Shown here piece after piece: positions 26,341 to 34,054 of a DNA stretch of 64,000 bases; positions within the stretch are counted from its first letter, which is position 1; every line of letters starts with the position of its first letter. This stretch comes from Nitrospira sp. (GTDB lineage Bacteria > Nitrospirota > Nitrospiria > Nitrospirales > Nitrospiraceae), in assembly GCA_024998625.1 (NCBI GenBank), contig JACOEL010000001.1, forward strand, positions 62,001 through 126,000, read 5' to 3'. The notes beneath the pieces are model-generated. The model was not told the DNA's origin, made no database searches, and was given only the letters and a program-made list of their open reading frames with translations. Made by a program: the position numbers and the translations under genes.

Positions 26341-27870
26341 TCAGGCGCGGGTGACCTCCGCCGGTTGAGGGACGCCGGACGAATCCAGTTGATAGGCGTA
26401 AGCCTCCTTCATCTGCACGTTGCCGCTGTCCGTATAGACGAACAGGCGTGTGCCGTCGGTGCGGGTTTTCACGAGGCCATAGGCGGTGCGGCTGAATCCG
26501 TAGAATGGCCCCCGTTTCTTGGCCTTCTTCTCGTCCTGTAAGCGGGACAGTCCTTCCTCCTCAAAGAACGCGACCAGCTCGGTGACGAAAATGAGCGGTT
26601 CGGGCACTCGCGACCATTTGCCCAGGGCTCCCATGAGCGTGGCTCGCGGATGGATGTATTCTTTGCGCGCGCTCTCGTCCCCGCTCGACACGACGCTCAC
26701 GATCGGCGAGACGGCTTGAATGAAGGCGCCGGAAAAGTCGGCCGACCCATGATGCGGCACCTTGAACACTTCCGATCGTATGTTGAGGTTGCCCCGGTTG
26801 TGTTCCCGCGCCAGCGTGCGGCTGGCTTCATCGTTGAGATCGCCTGAAAACAGAAAGCTGAACCCGCCGTAACTCAGACGCAACACGATCGAATGGCCGT
26901 TGATGGTGTGGGAGGCAGAGTGGCCGGTGAAGCCTTCGTCGCTGTCGCTCAGCGAGTCATGCCCGATCCTCGGTCCTTTGGGTGGCTCCCCGAGAAACTT
27001 TAGCGCCGGTTGTCCGCCCACGGTCGTGGTCATCGGCCCAAGGGTCTCCATGCGCAGATCGCCCCGATTGAAAAACTCAAAGGCCTGGTTGTCTCCGAAC
27101 TGGAGACGCCGGAAGCTCACTTCACTCCGGCTGTTGTAGGTGGCCAAGGTGTGTTTCCATTCTCGAAACGGCTCGTTCATGTCCGCATCGGCCACGTCGA
27201 GCAGATTGTCTTCCAGCCCCGTGAGATAGAGTTGTCCGTTGAGCGTTTTGGTCGGGCCCAGCAGTTTCGTGTCGGGCACGGCCTTGTTGTTCATCTTGCT
27301 CGGGCGTTTCACGATGCCGTTGTGATAGACGCGCTTCGGCTGCATGAAGAGGCGCTTGCGCTTCACCTTGTTCGTTTCCGACTTGAGAATCTCGGGAAGG
27401 CCGGCGAAATGGTCGGCGTCACCATGGGTAACGAGGATGCAATCGATGGGTTGCGGGTTCTCAGCCGTGGTCCCTCGAAATCGTCCGGCCAGGTATCGCG
27501 CGAACATCTGGTTGTCTCCCCCATCGACCAGAATGATCTTCCCGTCCGGCGATTCGATCACCGAGCCGTCGCCCTGCTGGACATCGACGAGATTGACCTT
27601 CAGGACCTGATTGTCTGCGAGGGGCCTGGTCAGATTGGCAATTTTGAGGCGGGACGCTTTCGTCGGTTCGATATAGCCGGTGATGGATTCGGGCAGGATG
27701 CTGCCGTCGGGCTTCTCGCGAAAGACGGTGATGGCCACTTCCAGATGCGTCGCGGCTACTTTTAACAGGGTGACTTCGTCGCCCCAGGCAATGGTTCGGA
27801 TGAGCTTCTTCCGTCCACGTTGTTCCCACACATCCGCCAGATCGACATTGAGCACCATTGTCTCAGGCAT
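26341..27870 (-). CDS. Stand-alone ComEC-like metallo-beta-lactamase-fold protein
   Basis: 509 residues without signal peptide or membrane helices. An N-terminal ~90-residue domain is followed by the MBL fold: VDGGDN, THGDADHFAGL (H149, D151, D153, H154), then FSGDLNDEASRTL and VPHHGSADFSGAFI, which match the MBL domain of the DNA-uptake protein ComEC/Rec2. Members of this soluble branch are predicted hydrolases of nucleic acids or phosphoesters; several occur near defence genes. The insert at about 165-330 is longer than in ComEC. It lies among toxin-antitoxin genes beside the restriction island. Confidence 0.83.
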   Translation of the reverse strand: MPETMVLNVDLADVWEQRGRKKLIRTIAWGDEVTLLKVAATHLEVAITVFREKPDGSILPESITGYIEPTKASRLKIANLTRPLADNQVLKVNLVDVQQGDGSVIESPDGKIILVDGGDNQMFARYLAGRFRGTTAENPQPIDCILVTHGDADHFAGLPEILKSETNKVKRKRLFMQPKRVYHNGIVKRPSKMNNKAVPDTKLLGPTKTLNGQLYLTGLEDNLLDVADADMNEPFREWKHTLATYNSRSEVSFRRLQFGDNQAFEFFNRGDLRMETLGPMTTTVGGQPALKFLGEPPKGPRIGHDSLSDSDEGFTGHSASHTINGHSIVLRLSYGGFSFLFSGDLNDEASRTLAREHNRGNLNIRSEVFKVPHHGSADFSGAFIQAVSPIVSVVSSGDESARKEYIHPRATLMGALGKWSRVPEPLIFVTELVAFFEEEGLSRLQDEKKAKKRGPFYGFSRTAYGLVKTRTDGTRLFVYTDSGNVQMKEAYAYQLDSSGVPQPAEVTRA

Positions 27871-28367
27871 AGGCCCTCCCTCGCACGCTGTTGATAAAGA
27901 CTGTCGGCGGCGTTCTCGGTCGCACGTCTCCCTGCGACGTATGGAGATAAAACGGGACTACCGGTGGAGTATATCCGTTCGCCAGGAGTATCTGTCACGG
28001 CGAACGGGTCAAACGAAGTTTGGTATGTACCTCCTCAGTCGCCGTGCTTCCTGTGGCCTTGCCGGACAGCCTTTCTGAACAGCCTGCAAACCATTTGTAG
28101 TGTCTCTCTAGTCTCACGCGGCAGCCTCGCTGGACGGCTTTGTTGAGCAGCCTGCGGGTGCAGGCGATTTCCCGACTGTGCTTCCATTGGGCGTAACCGT
28201 CCGCGAAGCCCGGTTACCGGTGGCCCGATGGTTTTGGCAGAGAATACGCCGTTCACCGTGAGAAATCACGCTCGTCAAAACGGAAGCCGTCGTTCGTGAT
28301 GCGTCGTCCCGTGCATGCCGGATCGGCCCTCTTGCCGTTCGAATCCCCGCCCTGTTACATTTGCGTC
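27871..28367. repeat. Intergenic region with partial copies of the 130-bp repeat
   Basis: Between divergent genes. 27884-27945 resembles the left part of the 130-bp repeat (TGTTGATAAAGACTG, GGCGGCGTTCTCG). 28045-28077 and 28118-28150 each resemble its right end (CTTGCCGGACAGCC, CTGAACAGCCTGC, CGCTGGACGGCTTTG). The rest, up to the cyclophilin ATG, shows no gene. Confidence 0.55.
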
Positions 28368-28889
28368 ATGACCATGCAATTTCAGAAAAAAGATCCGCGC
28401 GCCACGATCATCACCAAGTTCGGGGAGATCAGGATTAAGTTCTACCCGGACGATGCGCCACGCCATGTGGAAAACTTCATCAACCTGGCCAAGATGGGCT
28501 TCTACGACGACACTACGTTCCATCGCGTGGTGCCGGGGTTCATCATTCAGGGCGGCGATCCGCTGAGCAAGACATCCGATCGCCTCTCGCACGGCACGGG
28601 CGGGCCGGGGTACTTTCTGAACCCCGAGCCGAACGACCGGCCGCATAAACGCGGCGCCATTTCCATGGCGAAGATGCCGCGCGACGGCACCAGCACACGC
28701 GACTTCAACGACAACGGGTCGCAGTTTTTTATCTCGCTCCAGGATAACGGCGGATTGGACCGTCGTTATTCGATCTTCGGGGAAATCATCCGGGGAATCG
28801 AAATCATCGACATGATCGCGAAGCTGCCCTGCGACGAGCGCGACAATCCGCTCGAGCCGATTCGCATGAAGGTGACGGTGAAGGAGTAG
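28368..28889 (+). CDS. Peptidyl-prolyl cis-trans isomerase, cyclophilin type
   Basis: 173 residues from the ATG at 28368; the frame is open further upstream without family resemblance. Cyclophilin core: ENFINLAKMGFYDDTTFHRVVPGFIIQGGDP, with active-site Arg and Phe in FHRVVPGF, GSQFFISLQDN and YSIFGEIIRG. No signal peptide, so it acts in the cytoplasm as PpiB does. It speeds proline isomerisation during folding. Monocistronic on the plus strand. Confidence 0.94.
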   Translation: MTMQFQKKDPRATIITKFGEIRIKFYPDDAPRHVENFINLAKMGFYDDTTFHRVVPGFIIQGGDPLSKTSDRLSHGTGGPGYFLNPEPNDRPHKRGAISMAKMPRDGTSTRDFNDNGSQFFISLQDNGGLDRRYSIFGEIIRGIEIIDMIAKLPCDERDNPLEPIRMKVTVKE

Positions 28890-29054
28890 CGGGAGAGCGG
28901 ATGGCTGATGGCCCTACAGTGTGCCTACCATCACCGCTGAACGTCTCATCCGGCCTCCAGGGCCTCACGTTCCCCTCTATCGTCTTGTGTTCTCTCGAAT
29001 CTTTCTCCAATATGCCGGCTGCCTGATGCCTCATGTGATATGGAGTGCAGGCTG

Positions 29055-29441
29055 ATGTCCCCGTTGCGAGTGATCCTTCTCAATAGCCTTCTCCTGCCAG
29101 GCATAGCGCTGTCCGGGTGCGACACGGAACGTCACCGTCTGATGACCGCCCACTATCCCTCTTACCCCGATGGCATGCGCTGGGCCATCGATCGCGGGAA
29201 GATCCTGCGGGGCATGAACCAGGATCAGGTCTATCTCGCGCTCGGGTCGCCGGTGTGTAAAAAAGACGTGGAGGAGGAAGGCCGGATGGTCACGGTCTGG
29301 CTCTACCCGCCTATCGGCAGGGATGCCTGCATCACAAGCGCCTTTCGTGTGTACTTTGAACAGGGCTTGGTCACCACCTGGGACCGCTTCACCACCCCCA
29401 CCAGATATACCGATCCGGCCGGCGGCATGCCGGCCTACTAG
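29055..29441 (+). CDS. Lipoprotein with BamE/SmpA-like motif
   Basis: 128 residues from the ATG at 29055; an ATG at 29040 would add five. A hydrophobic leader ends in LSGC, a lipobox, so it should be lipid-anchored. The segment ILRGMNQDQVYLALGSPV is the GMxxxxVxxxLGxP motif of BamE/SmpA-fold proteins, and VTVWLYPP and VYFEQGLVTTW fit the strands of that fold. Such proteins attach to the outer membrane. The specific role is unknown. Confidence 0.75.
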   Translation: MSPLRVILLNSLLLPGIALSGCDTERHRLMTAHYPSYPDGMRWAIDRGKILRGMNQDQVYLALGSPVCKKDVEEEGRMVTVWLYPPIGRDACITSAFRVYFEQGLVTTWDRFTTPTRYTDPAGGMPAY

Positions 29442-29568
29442 CCTGTTGATAAAAGCCGCCAGCGGCGTCCCCGCATCATTCAGAGCCTCAACGTACCGCA
29501 GAGGGTATGCCTCAGCTCTTCATTCGCTGCGGTCTTGCTGAGCAGCCTTTCTGACCAGCCTGTAGTCG
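29442..29568. repeat. 130-bp repeat, forward copy
   Basis: Begins GCCTGTTGATAAAAGCCGCC and ends CTTTCTGACCAGCCTGTAG. The middle (CATTCAGAGCC, CAACGTACCGCAGAGG, CTCAGCTCTTCATTCGCTGC) is nearly the same as in 31981-32113. Ends are imperfect inverted repeats. Confidence 0.75.
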
Positions 29569-29571
29569 AGT

Positions 29572-29612
29572 GTGTCGTGAAACGTCACACGTGAAACGTA
29601 TCTCGTGGGGCT
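29572..29612. repeat. GTGAAACG-type micro-repeat
   Basis: Units GTGAAACGTCACACGTGAAACG, in line with the copies at 11019, 33925 and 48482, directly follow the 130-bp repeat. Confidence 0.55.
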
Positions 29613-29644
29613 GGAAAGCCAGTCCGCAGGCATGGCCTTCGCGC

Positions 29645-29673
29645 TTGACGAGTGCGGTGTATGACGATACGAT
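29645..29673 (+). promoter_or_regulatory. vapBC: Sigma-70 promoter of the vapBC pair
   Basis: TTGACG at 29645-29650, 17-base spacer, TACGAT at 29668-29673, 32 bases ahead of the antitoxin ATG. A palindromic GATCGATC follows at once and could serve as an operator for the AbrB-type antitoxin. Confidence 0.6.
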
Positions 29674-29705
29674 GATCGATCAATGATTGGTAAGGAGGCA
29701 TTGCG

Positions 29706-29915
29706 ATGTCCATGACCACCATTTCGCCGAAGTTTCAAATCGTGATCCCCAAAGACGTGCGGGAAAAGCTTCACCTGAGTCCTCAGCAGCGCCTGCAAGT
29801 TCTGGAAAAAGGCGGAGTAATTACCCTTGTTCCAGAAGTACCACTTAAGTCACTGAAGGGGGCGCTCAAGGGAATGTCCACAACAGGGATCCGAGAGAAG
29901 AAGGATCGGCTGTGA
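29706..29915 (+). CDS. vapB: AbrB/SpoVT-type antitoxin
   Basis: 69 residues. TTISPKFQIVIPKDVREKL is the swapped-hairpin AbrB DNA-binding fold, with RLQVLEKGGVITLVP completing it. The C-terminal tail (about 45-69) should bind the toxin. A clear AAGGAGG ribosome site precedes the ATG. The gene overlaps the PIN toxin start by four bases (GTGA). It would repress its own promoter just upstream. Confidence 0.88.
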   Translation: MSMTTISPKFQIVIPKDVREKLHLSPQQRLQVLEKGGVITLVPEVPLKSLKGALKGMSTTGIREKKDRL

Positions 29916-30283
29916 AGATTGTGTTGGATTCCAGCGGATGGATCGAATTCTTTACAGGCGGACCGTTGGCTGATCGCTACGCGGCATATCTCACTCCCCG
30001 ATACGACATCATCACGCCGACGATTGTATTGTATGAGGTGTATAAGAAGATTAAACGCGAGCGTGGTGAGGAGACAGCCATATTATTCTCTGGACAACTT
30101 CATGCCACTCGGGTGGTGCAACTCACTGAATCTATTGCCTATTTGGCTGCGGATATCAGCCTTCGGCACGGTTTGGCGATGGCTGATGCGATCATCTACG
30201 CGACGGCCCAAGACCAGGAGGCGGAGGTCATTACAGGTGATGCGGATCTGAAGGACCTACCTGGAGTGGTATACGTGAAGTAG
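29912..30283 (+). CDS. vapC: PIN domain toxin (VapC)
   Basis: 123 residues with GTG start. PIN active-site acids: D6 (VLDSSGW), E in VLYEVYKK, D in LAMADAIIYA and D in ITGDADLKDL. VapC toxins are Mg2+-dependent RNases that often cut tRNA or rRNA. It is coupled to the AbrB-type antitoxin. Intact, so probably functional. Confidence 0.9.
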   Translation: MKIVLDSSGWIEFFTGGPLADRYAAYLTPRYDIITPTIVLYEVYKKIKRERGEETAILFSGQLHATRVVQLTESIAYLAADISLRHGLAMADAIIYATAQDQEAEVITGDADLKDLPGVVYVK

Positions 30284-30289
30284 GCAAGC

Positions 30290-30688
30290 ACCATCAAAGG
30301 TCGCAGCCGAAGAAGCACCGGAGGCGTGACATTCTTACCCGCCCACCCTTCGCCTGCCGGGACAGGCTCTTTACCCATGGGGCTACATTGAGGAGGTTTT
30401 CGAGGGAAGAACGAAGGTAGGGGGATTTTTCAGCAGCCTGTTCGCAGAACGGTCAAAACGATGGTCCACCTAGGCCGCAGCTAGCGAAGGAGCGAGGCGT
30501 AGCCTTGCGCTACGTTGAGCGATCTGAGAGATGCGAGAACGACGGCTGACTATCATAAGCAGGTTGCTCAAACAGGCATCCAGCGAGGCCGCAGCCGAGG
30601 AAAGCACCGGAGGCGTAGCCATGGGCTACGTTGAGGATGGTTTCGAGGGGAGAACGAAGCTGGGGGCCTGTTTCAGCAACCTGCTCTA
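30290..30688. repeat. Three tandem reverse copies of the 130-bp repeat
   Basis: Copies lie at about 30290-30435 (with a ~50-base insert ending ACAGGCTCTTTACCC), 30425-30568 and 30565-30688. Each carries GGCCGCAGC, GGAGGCGTAGCC, GCTACGTTGAG, GAGAACGA and ends TTTCAGCA-C-CTGCTC-like. They fill the whole gap between vapC and the Memo-family gene, whose stop codon touches the last copy. No gene is seen here. Confidence 0.75.
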
Positions 30689-31963
30689 GAAGAAGGCCAT
30701 GCTGGCATACGTCACCGTCGAATTATACTGATCCGTGATGCCGCGATCGTACCGTAACACCTGCCCCGTCTCCGCTTGAATCAACCGCAGCAGCGAGTAG
30801 ATCGGCGAGAAGCCGGAAATGCGGCGCTGATCGTTTTCTTTTTGAATGAACTTCGCGAATTCTTCCGGGTCGCGGTTCTCGACGTGCTTGAGCATTTCGA
30901 GATCGATCTGCATGCAGCGGTGGAAGGAAAAATCCGTCGGCGGCGCCGCATCGCCGTACCGCATGCCGATGTGGGCCAGTTCCGCCCCCACGACCACACA
31001 GTAGTTCTTGCCGGTCGCCACAAGAGCGTCCTTCAAGGCCTGAAGAAACGTCTCGACCTGCTCCCGTATTTGCGGATCGCGCAGGCTGTCCGCCGAAAAC
31101 GATGTGAGGATCGGAACCATCGTAAACGGCCGGTCCTTGCCGAGACTCTCTTGCAGGAACGGCAGCTGAAATTCCAATGCATGTTCATTGTGATGTGCCA
31201 ATTCGTCGGTGAAGGCTGAAGGAATGTGCTCGCGCAGGCGATCGGTGACCGTGCGTTCGACCTTCACGAGCCCCAACGGTGTCTCGAAATCTTTGTCCGT
31301 CATCGCCACCGGATGTTCGAGCCCCGAGTAGGCGGTGCCGATGAGCACGTACAGGTCCGGCTGCTGGGCTTCCTGTAATTCTTTGTAGGCCCAGGCATAG
31401 ATCGGTCCGGCATGTTTCAGTTCATAGGTCGGCGCGACGAGCCCCTTGATGAGCTTACCCGCATGCTCCGATTTTTTGACTTCCGGTCCCTCTTTCGAAA
31501 TGAAGAACCCGTTGATCTGGGCGCGAAGCTTGGCGGCGTCGGCTTCGTAACTGCGGCCGGCAAACTGCGGCAATCGGGCTGGCGCTTGACGATAGGTGGT
31601 CAACGCCTGTTGCTTGGCCTGTTCGGTGCGTGTGCCTTCCAGGAAGAGTTTCGTGTCCAGATCGGCGAGTAGCTGCTCGACCTTATTCGGCATGAGGAAC
31701 TCGCCGAACCGCTTCAGGTAGAGCGCGCCGATATCCTGGACGCTGTGCTCCCCGTCGAGGTGCTGGACGATGAAAAAATAATTCAACGGCAGGACCAGTC
31801 GTTCCTTGCTCAACCCGGTCGGGTCCCAGAGGACGATGTACTGCTCCTCCCCTTCCTTGAGGGGCGAGAATTGGAGGTTACGCAACAGCGGATACTGCGC
31901 GGGATCTTTGGCGGCGATGGTCGGCGTTGATTCCATAATGAGCGGCATTGTAGCGGAGGCCAC
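30686..31963 (-). CDS. Memo-family protein with N-terminal PqqD-like domain (AmmeMemoRadiSam protein B type)
   Basis: 425 residues with GTG start; ATGs at 31948 and 31936 are alternatives. Residues about 60-110 (PLNYFFIVQHLDGEHSVQDI and on to LFLEG) look like a PqqD-like or winged-helix domain. The rest is Memo: LVAPTYELKHAGPIYAWAYK, LIGTAYSGLEHP, HHNEHALEFQLPFLQ, GAELAHIGMRYG. Memo proteins share a fold with extradiol dioxygenases and bind metal through His residues; bacterial members occur with a radical SAM protein and AMMECR1. Neither partner is in this window. The enzymatic role is not known. Confidence 0.83.
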   Translation of the reverse strand: MASATMPLIMESTPTIAAKDPAQYPLLRNLQFSPLKEGEEQYIVLWDPTGLSKERLVLPLNYFFIVQHLDGEHSVQDIGALYLKRFGEFLMPNKVEQLLADLDTKLFLEGTRTEQAKQQALTTYRQAPARLPQFAGRSYEADAAKLRAQINGFFISKEGPEVKKSEHAGKLIKGLVAPTYELKHAGPIYAWAYKELQEAQQPDLYVLIGTAYSGLEHPVAMTDKDFETPLGLVKVERTVTDRLREHIPSAFTDELAHHNEHALEFQLPFLQESLGKDRPFTMVPILTSFSADSLRDPQIREQVETFLQALKDALVATGKNYCVVVGAELAHIGMRYGDAAPPTDFSFHRCMQIDLEMLKHVENRDPEEFAKFIQKENDQRRISGFSPIYSLLRLIQAETGQVLRYDRGITDQYNSTVTYASMAFF

Positions 31964-31980
31964 TTCTCAGGCGCAACAGC

Positions 31981-32113
31981 CTTAGCAGGATGCGGAAAAA
32001 GGCCGCCAGCGGCGTTCTCCTGTCATTCAGAGCTTCAACGTACCGCAGAGGATACGCCTCAGCTCTGCATTCGCTGCGGCCTTGCTGGACGGCTTTTTTG
32101 CGCATCCTGCGTA
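31981..32113. repeat. 130-bp repeat with strong terminal inverted repeats
   Basis: Begins GCAGGATGCGGAAAAAGGCC and ends GGCTTTTTTGCGCATCCTGC, inverted repeats matching at 17 of 20 positions. The body matches 29442-29568. It lies between the Memo gene and the next operon and could act as a terminator in both directions. The rest of 31964-32299 holds no gene. Confidence 0.8.
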
Positions 32114-32276
32114 CGATTCTGACACCATTCTGCCAGTCGTGACGCACTGTGCGAGAATCGACTGTTCCGCAGCCTGTGAGCAGGCCGTTTTTCGTGAAGC
32201 GGCTCTCGGCACGAACGACGCATCCGGGCGCTCCCGCTCCACTCTTTCGAACGACAAGATACGGGCGACGAACGAC

Positions 32277-32300
32277 GGCACCGGGTGCCTGCCCGGTGCC
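32277..32300 (-). terminator. Hairpin at the end of the membrane-protein cluster
   Basis: GGCACCGGG (32277-32285) and CCCGGTGCC (32292-32300) pair perfectly around a six-base loop, directly at the stop codon of the last cluster gene. No T-run follows on the minus strand, so termination strength is uncertain. Confidence 0.4.
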
Positions 32301-33055
32301 TACTGTTTTGGTGGATGGGCGCTGCCGCGCCGGCTGAGGACAATCAGGGTGGCGACCGTCAAGAGGAAGAGCCAGAGCGTGGGGCGGCCATAGGAGGCGT
32401 CGGAGAATTCAATCAGGTCCGTGAGGCGGCCGATCAGCAGCGACATGCGGGCCATGACGGTATAGCCGAAGGCTGCGCCGAAGGAGATCATTAGGAAGAG
32501 AATGCCGGCGCGCGCAACCGCCTTGCCCGGTCCTGAATGTTCTACCGAGAAGAAGAAATAGAACAGGACCGAGACTACCCCGATCAGAATGATGATGCCG
32601 TTCACATGGCTCGCGGGGTTCAGGAGTGAATAGTCGAACGTGATGCCGCCGCCCGGGGCCACGGCCAGGAGCGGGCGAACCGTGTCTTCGATCTGCTTCA
32701 GGATAAACGACGAAATGGTGCGGGGAATGGCCAGCCCCGCGCCGATGCCCACGATAAAGGCAAAGGCATATCGGGAGAGCCAGGCGGCCTTGGGCACATA
32801 CCGCGTCAGCATGAGCATACCAATGGCCACCGGGATCAGCAGCGACCATTCGCCTTTGTCGAGGATCGGGTGCACGATGAGGGTCATGACCACCGTGTCG
32901 TACGTTTTGACGATCGTATACCCGAGCGAGACACCGACATACAGATGCTCCGCCAGCTTGAACAACGGGTTGTCTTCATACAGGAACGACAGGATGAAGA
33001 GGGTCAACCCTGTGGCGATCCAGGCGCCGAGTATGACGTCGAAGGAAAGATCCAT
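32300..33055 (-). CDS. Seven-helix membrane protein of the MutL-like cluster
   Basis: 251 residues with about seven hydrophobic segments (near 8-26, 38-60, 71-87, 95-115, 152-172, 183-207, 225-243). No catalytic motif is evident; GIGAGLAIPRT lies in a helix and YEDNP in the first loop. It is the last gene of a run of seven and begins four bases after the previous stop. An integral subunit of a membrane complex is the simplest view. No family is recognised. Confidence 0.7.
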   Translation of the reverse strand: MDLSFDVILGAWIATGLTLFILSFLYEDNPLFKLAEHLYVGVSLGYTIVKTYDTVVMTLIVHPILDKGEWSLLIPVAIGMLMLTRYVPKAAWLSRYAFAFIVGIGAGLAIPRTISSFILKQIEDTVRPLLAVAPGGGITFDYSLLNPASHVNGIIILIGVVSVLFYFFFSVEHSGPGKAVARAGILFLMISFGAAFGYTVMARMSLLIGRLTDLIEFSDASYGRPTLWLFLLTVATLIVLSRRGSAHPPKQ

Positions 33056-33059
33056 GCGG

Positions 33060-33923
33060 CTACGATCCTAACCCGTCGTGCCGACGCTGCTGCCGCCGCA
33101 ACGAGAAGTAAAAGATGTTACAGATGGCGACGAGCACGATGATGGCGAGGTGGGTGGCCGACTGCGCATCCATCCCGGCGACCGCTTTTCCCTTCTGACC
33201 GATCAGGGTTTCGTATTCCGCTGCTCCGCGCAGGCCGCCGATCAAGCCGTTGATCTGGCCGCTGCGTAGCAACGGATAGAGGCCGGGCGCGATGACGCCG
33301 GTACAGCCGCCGCCGAGTTCGAACTTATATTTGTCCTTACCGAAGACGTACCAGGCTTCGACTCCGGGATTGCCTGCGCCCAAACTCACCGCATAGGTCA
33401 CATCGCGCAGGTTCTGCACCCCGGCCAGCACCGGAAGGCCCTTGGTTGCTTTGCCGCCATAGTCCGCGGGGAAGGCGTTGTAGAGGTCCTGCCCCATATT
33501 CAGGATGACGGCGCTGCCGCCGGGGCTCCAGCCCAGGAAGACATAGTCCTTCCCGTTTTCCTTGCCCGCTTCCCTCGCGGTTTGCGACAGGATTTGGTCG
33601 GCCAACCCGGTGCCGGACACCCACAGCGTCATGGCGACCACGCGCAGATTCTTCTTGAAGGCATGGCGCAGGATCGCGATGGCCTGCGGATAGAGCTCGG
33701 GTTTGGACGCGGGATCGAAGTCCAGCGACAACAGGAAGACCGACCCCTCGGGTAAGCCTTCGATGTAGTCGTACACGCCCCGCACTTCCGAGGAAATCTT
33801 GATGGGGAGCCCCACGGGAAAGAGCAACGGCAGGAGCGTGCAGAGGCCGATCACCAGAAAGATGATTCGTCGGTCGATCCGCAACATGCGTTCAGCGAAG
33901 GTCACTTCATTCTCTCGTGGCAC
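33060..33923 (-). CDS. Membrane-anchored alpha/beta protein of the MutL-like cluster
   Basis: 287 residues. Hydrophobic helices at about 18-37 and 260-279 flank a ~220-residue domain with a Rossmann-like pattern: VFLLSLDFDPASKPELYPQA, LRVVAMTLWVSGTGLADQ, YVFLGWSPGGSAVI, GLIGGLRGAAEYE. The layout suggests a domain held between two anchors, probably outside the cytoplasm. A Gly-rich stretch (ELGGGCTGVIAPGLYPLLRS) is striking. Function and family are not recognised. Confidence 0.68.
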   Translation of the reverse strand: MPRENEVTFAERMLRIDRRIIFLVIGLCTLLPLLFPVGLPIKISSEVRGVYDYIEGLPEGSVFLLSLDFDPASKPELYPQAIAILRHAFKKNLRVVAMTLWVSGTGLADQILSQTAREAGKENGKDYVFLGWSPGGSAVILNMGQDLYNAFPADYGGKATKGLPVLAGVQNLRDVTYAVSLGAGNPGVEAWYVFGKDKYKFELGGGCTGVIAPGLYPLLRSGQINGLIGGLRGAAEYETLIGQKGKAVAGMDAQSATHLAIIVLVAICNIFYFSLRRQQRRHDGLGS

Positions 33924-33924
33924 G

Positions 33925-34052
33925 TAACATGTGAAGCGTGAAAGGGAACGCGGGCACTCCGTGCCCCGTGAAACGTCAAACGTAAAACGTCAGACGGTGG
34001 AGAGTCGAGACGCGGGCACTTACGTTTCACGTCTAACCTTTCACGTCTCACG
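33925..34052. repeat. Inverted pair of GTGAAACG-type micro-repeats
   Basis: Units GTGAAACGTCAAACG and TAAAACGTCAGACG (33968-33995) face TACGTTTCACGTCTAACC and TTTCACGTCTCACGCG (34021-34053), so the stretch can fold into a long imperfect hairpin. ACGCGGGCACT occurs twice inside. It separates two genes of one operon. Confidence 0.65.
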
Positions 34053-34054
34053 CG

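Noticed and set aside
28338-28355. GTTCGAATCCCCGCC, like the T-arm of a tRNA
   Set aside because: The bases on the two sides of the loop do not form a T-stem and no acceptor, D-arm or anticodon arm is present around it.
32027-32343. Several overlapping minus-strand frames in the gap after the Memo gene
   Set aside because: They are translations of the 130-bp repeat and flanking DNA; they share no conserved sequence beyond the repeat.
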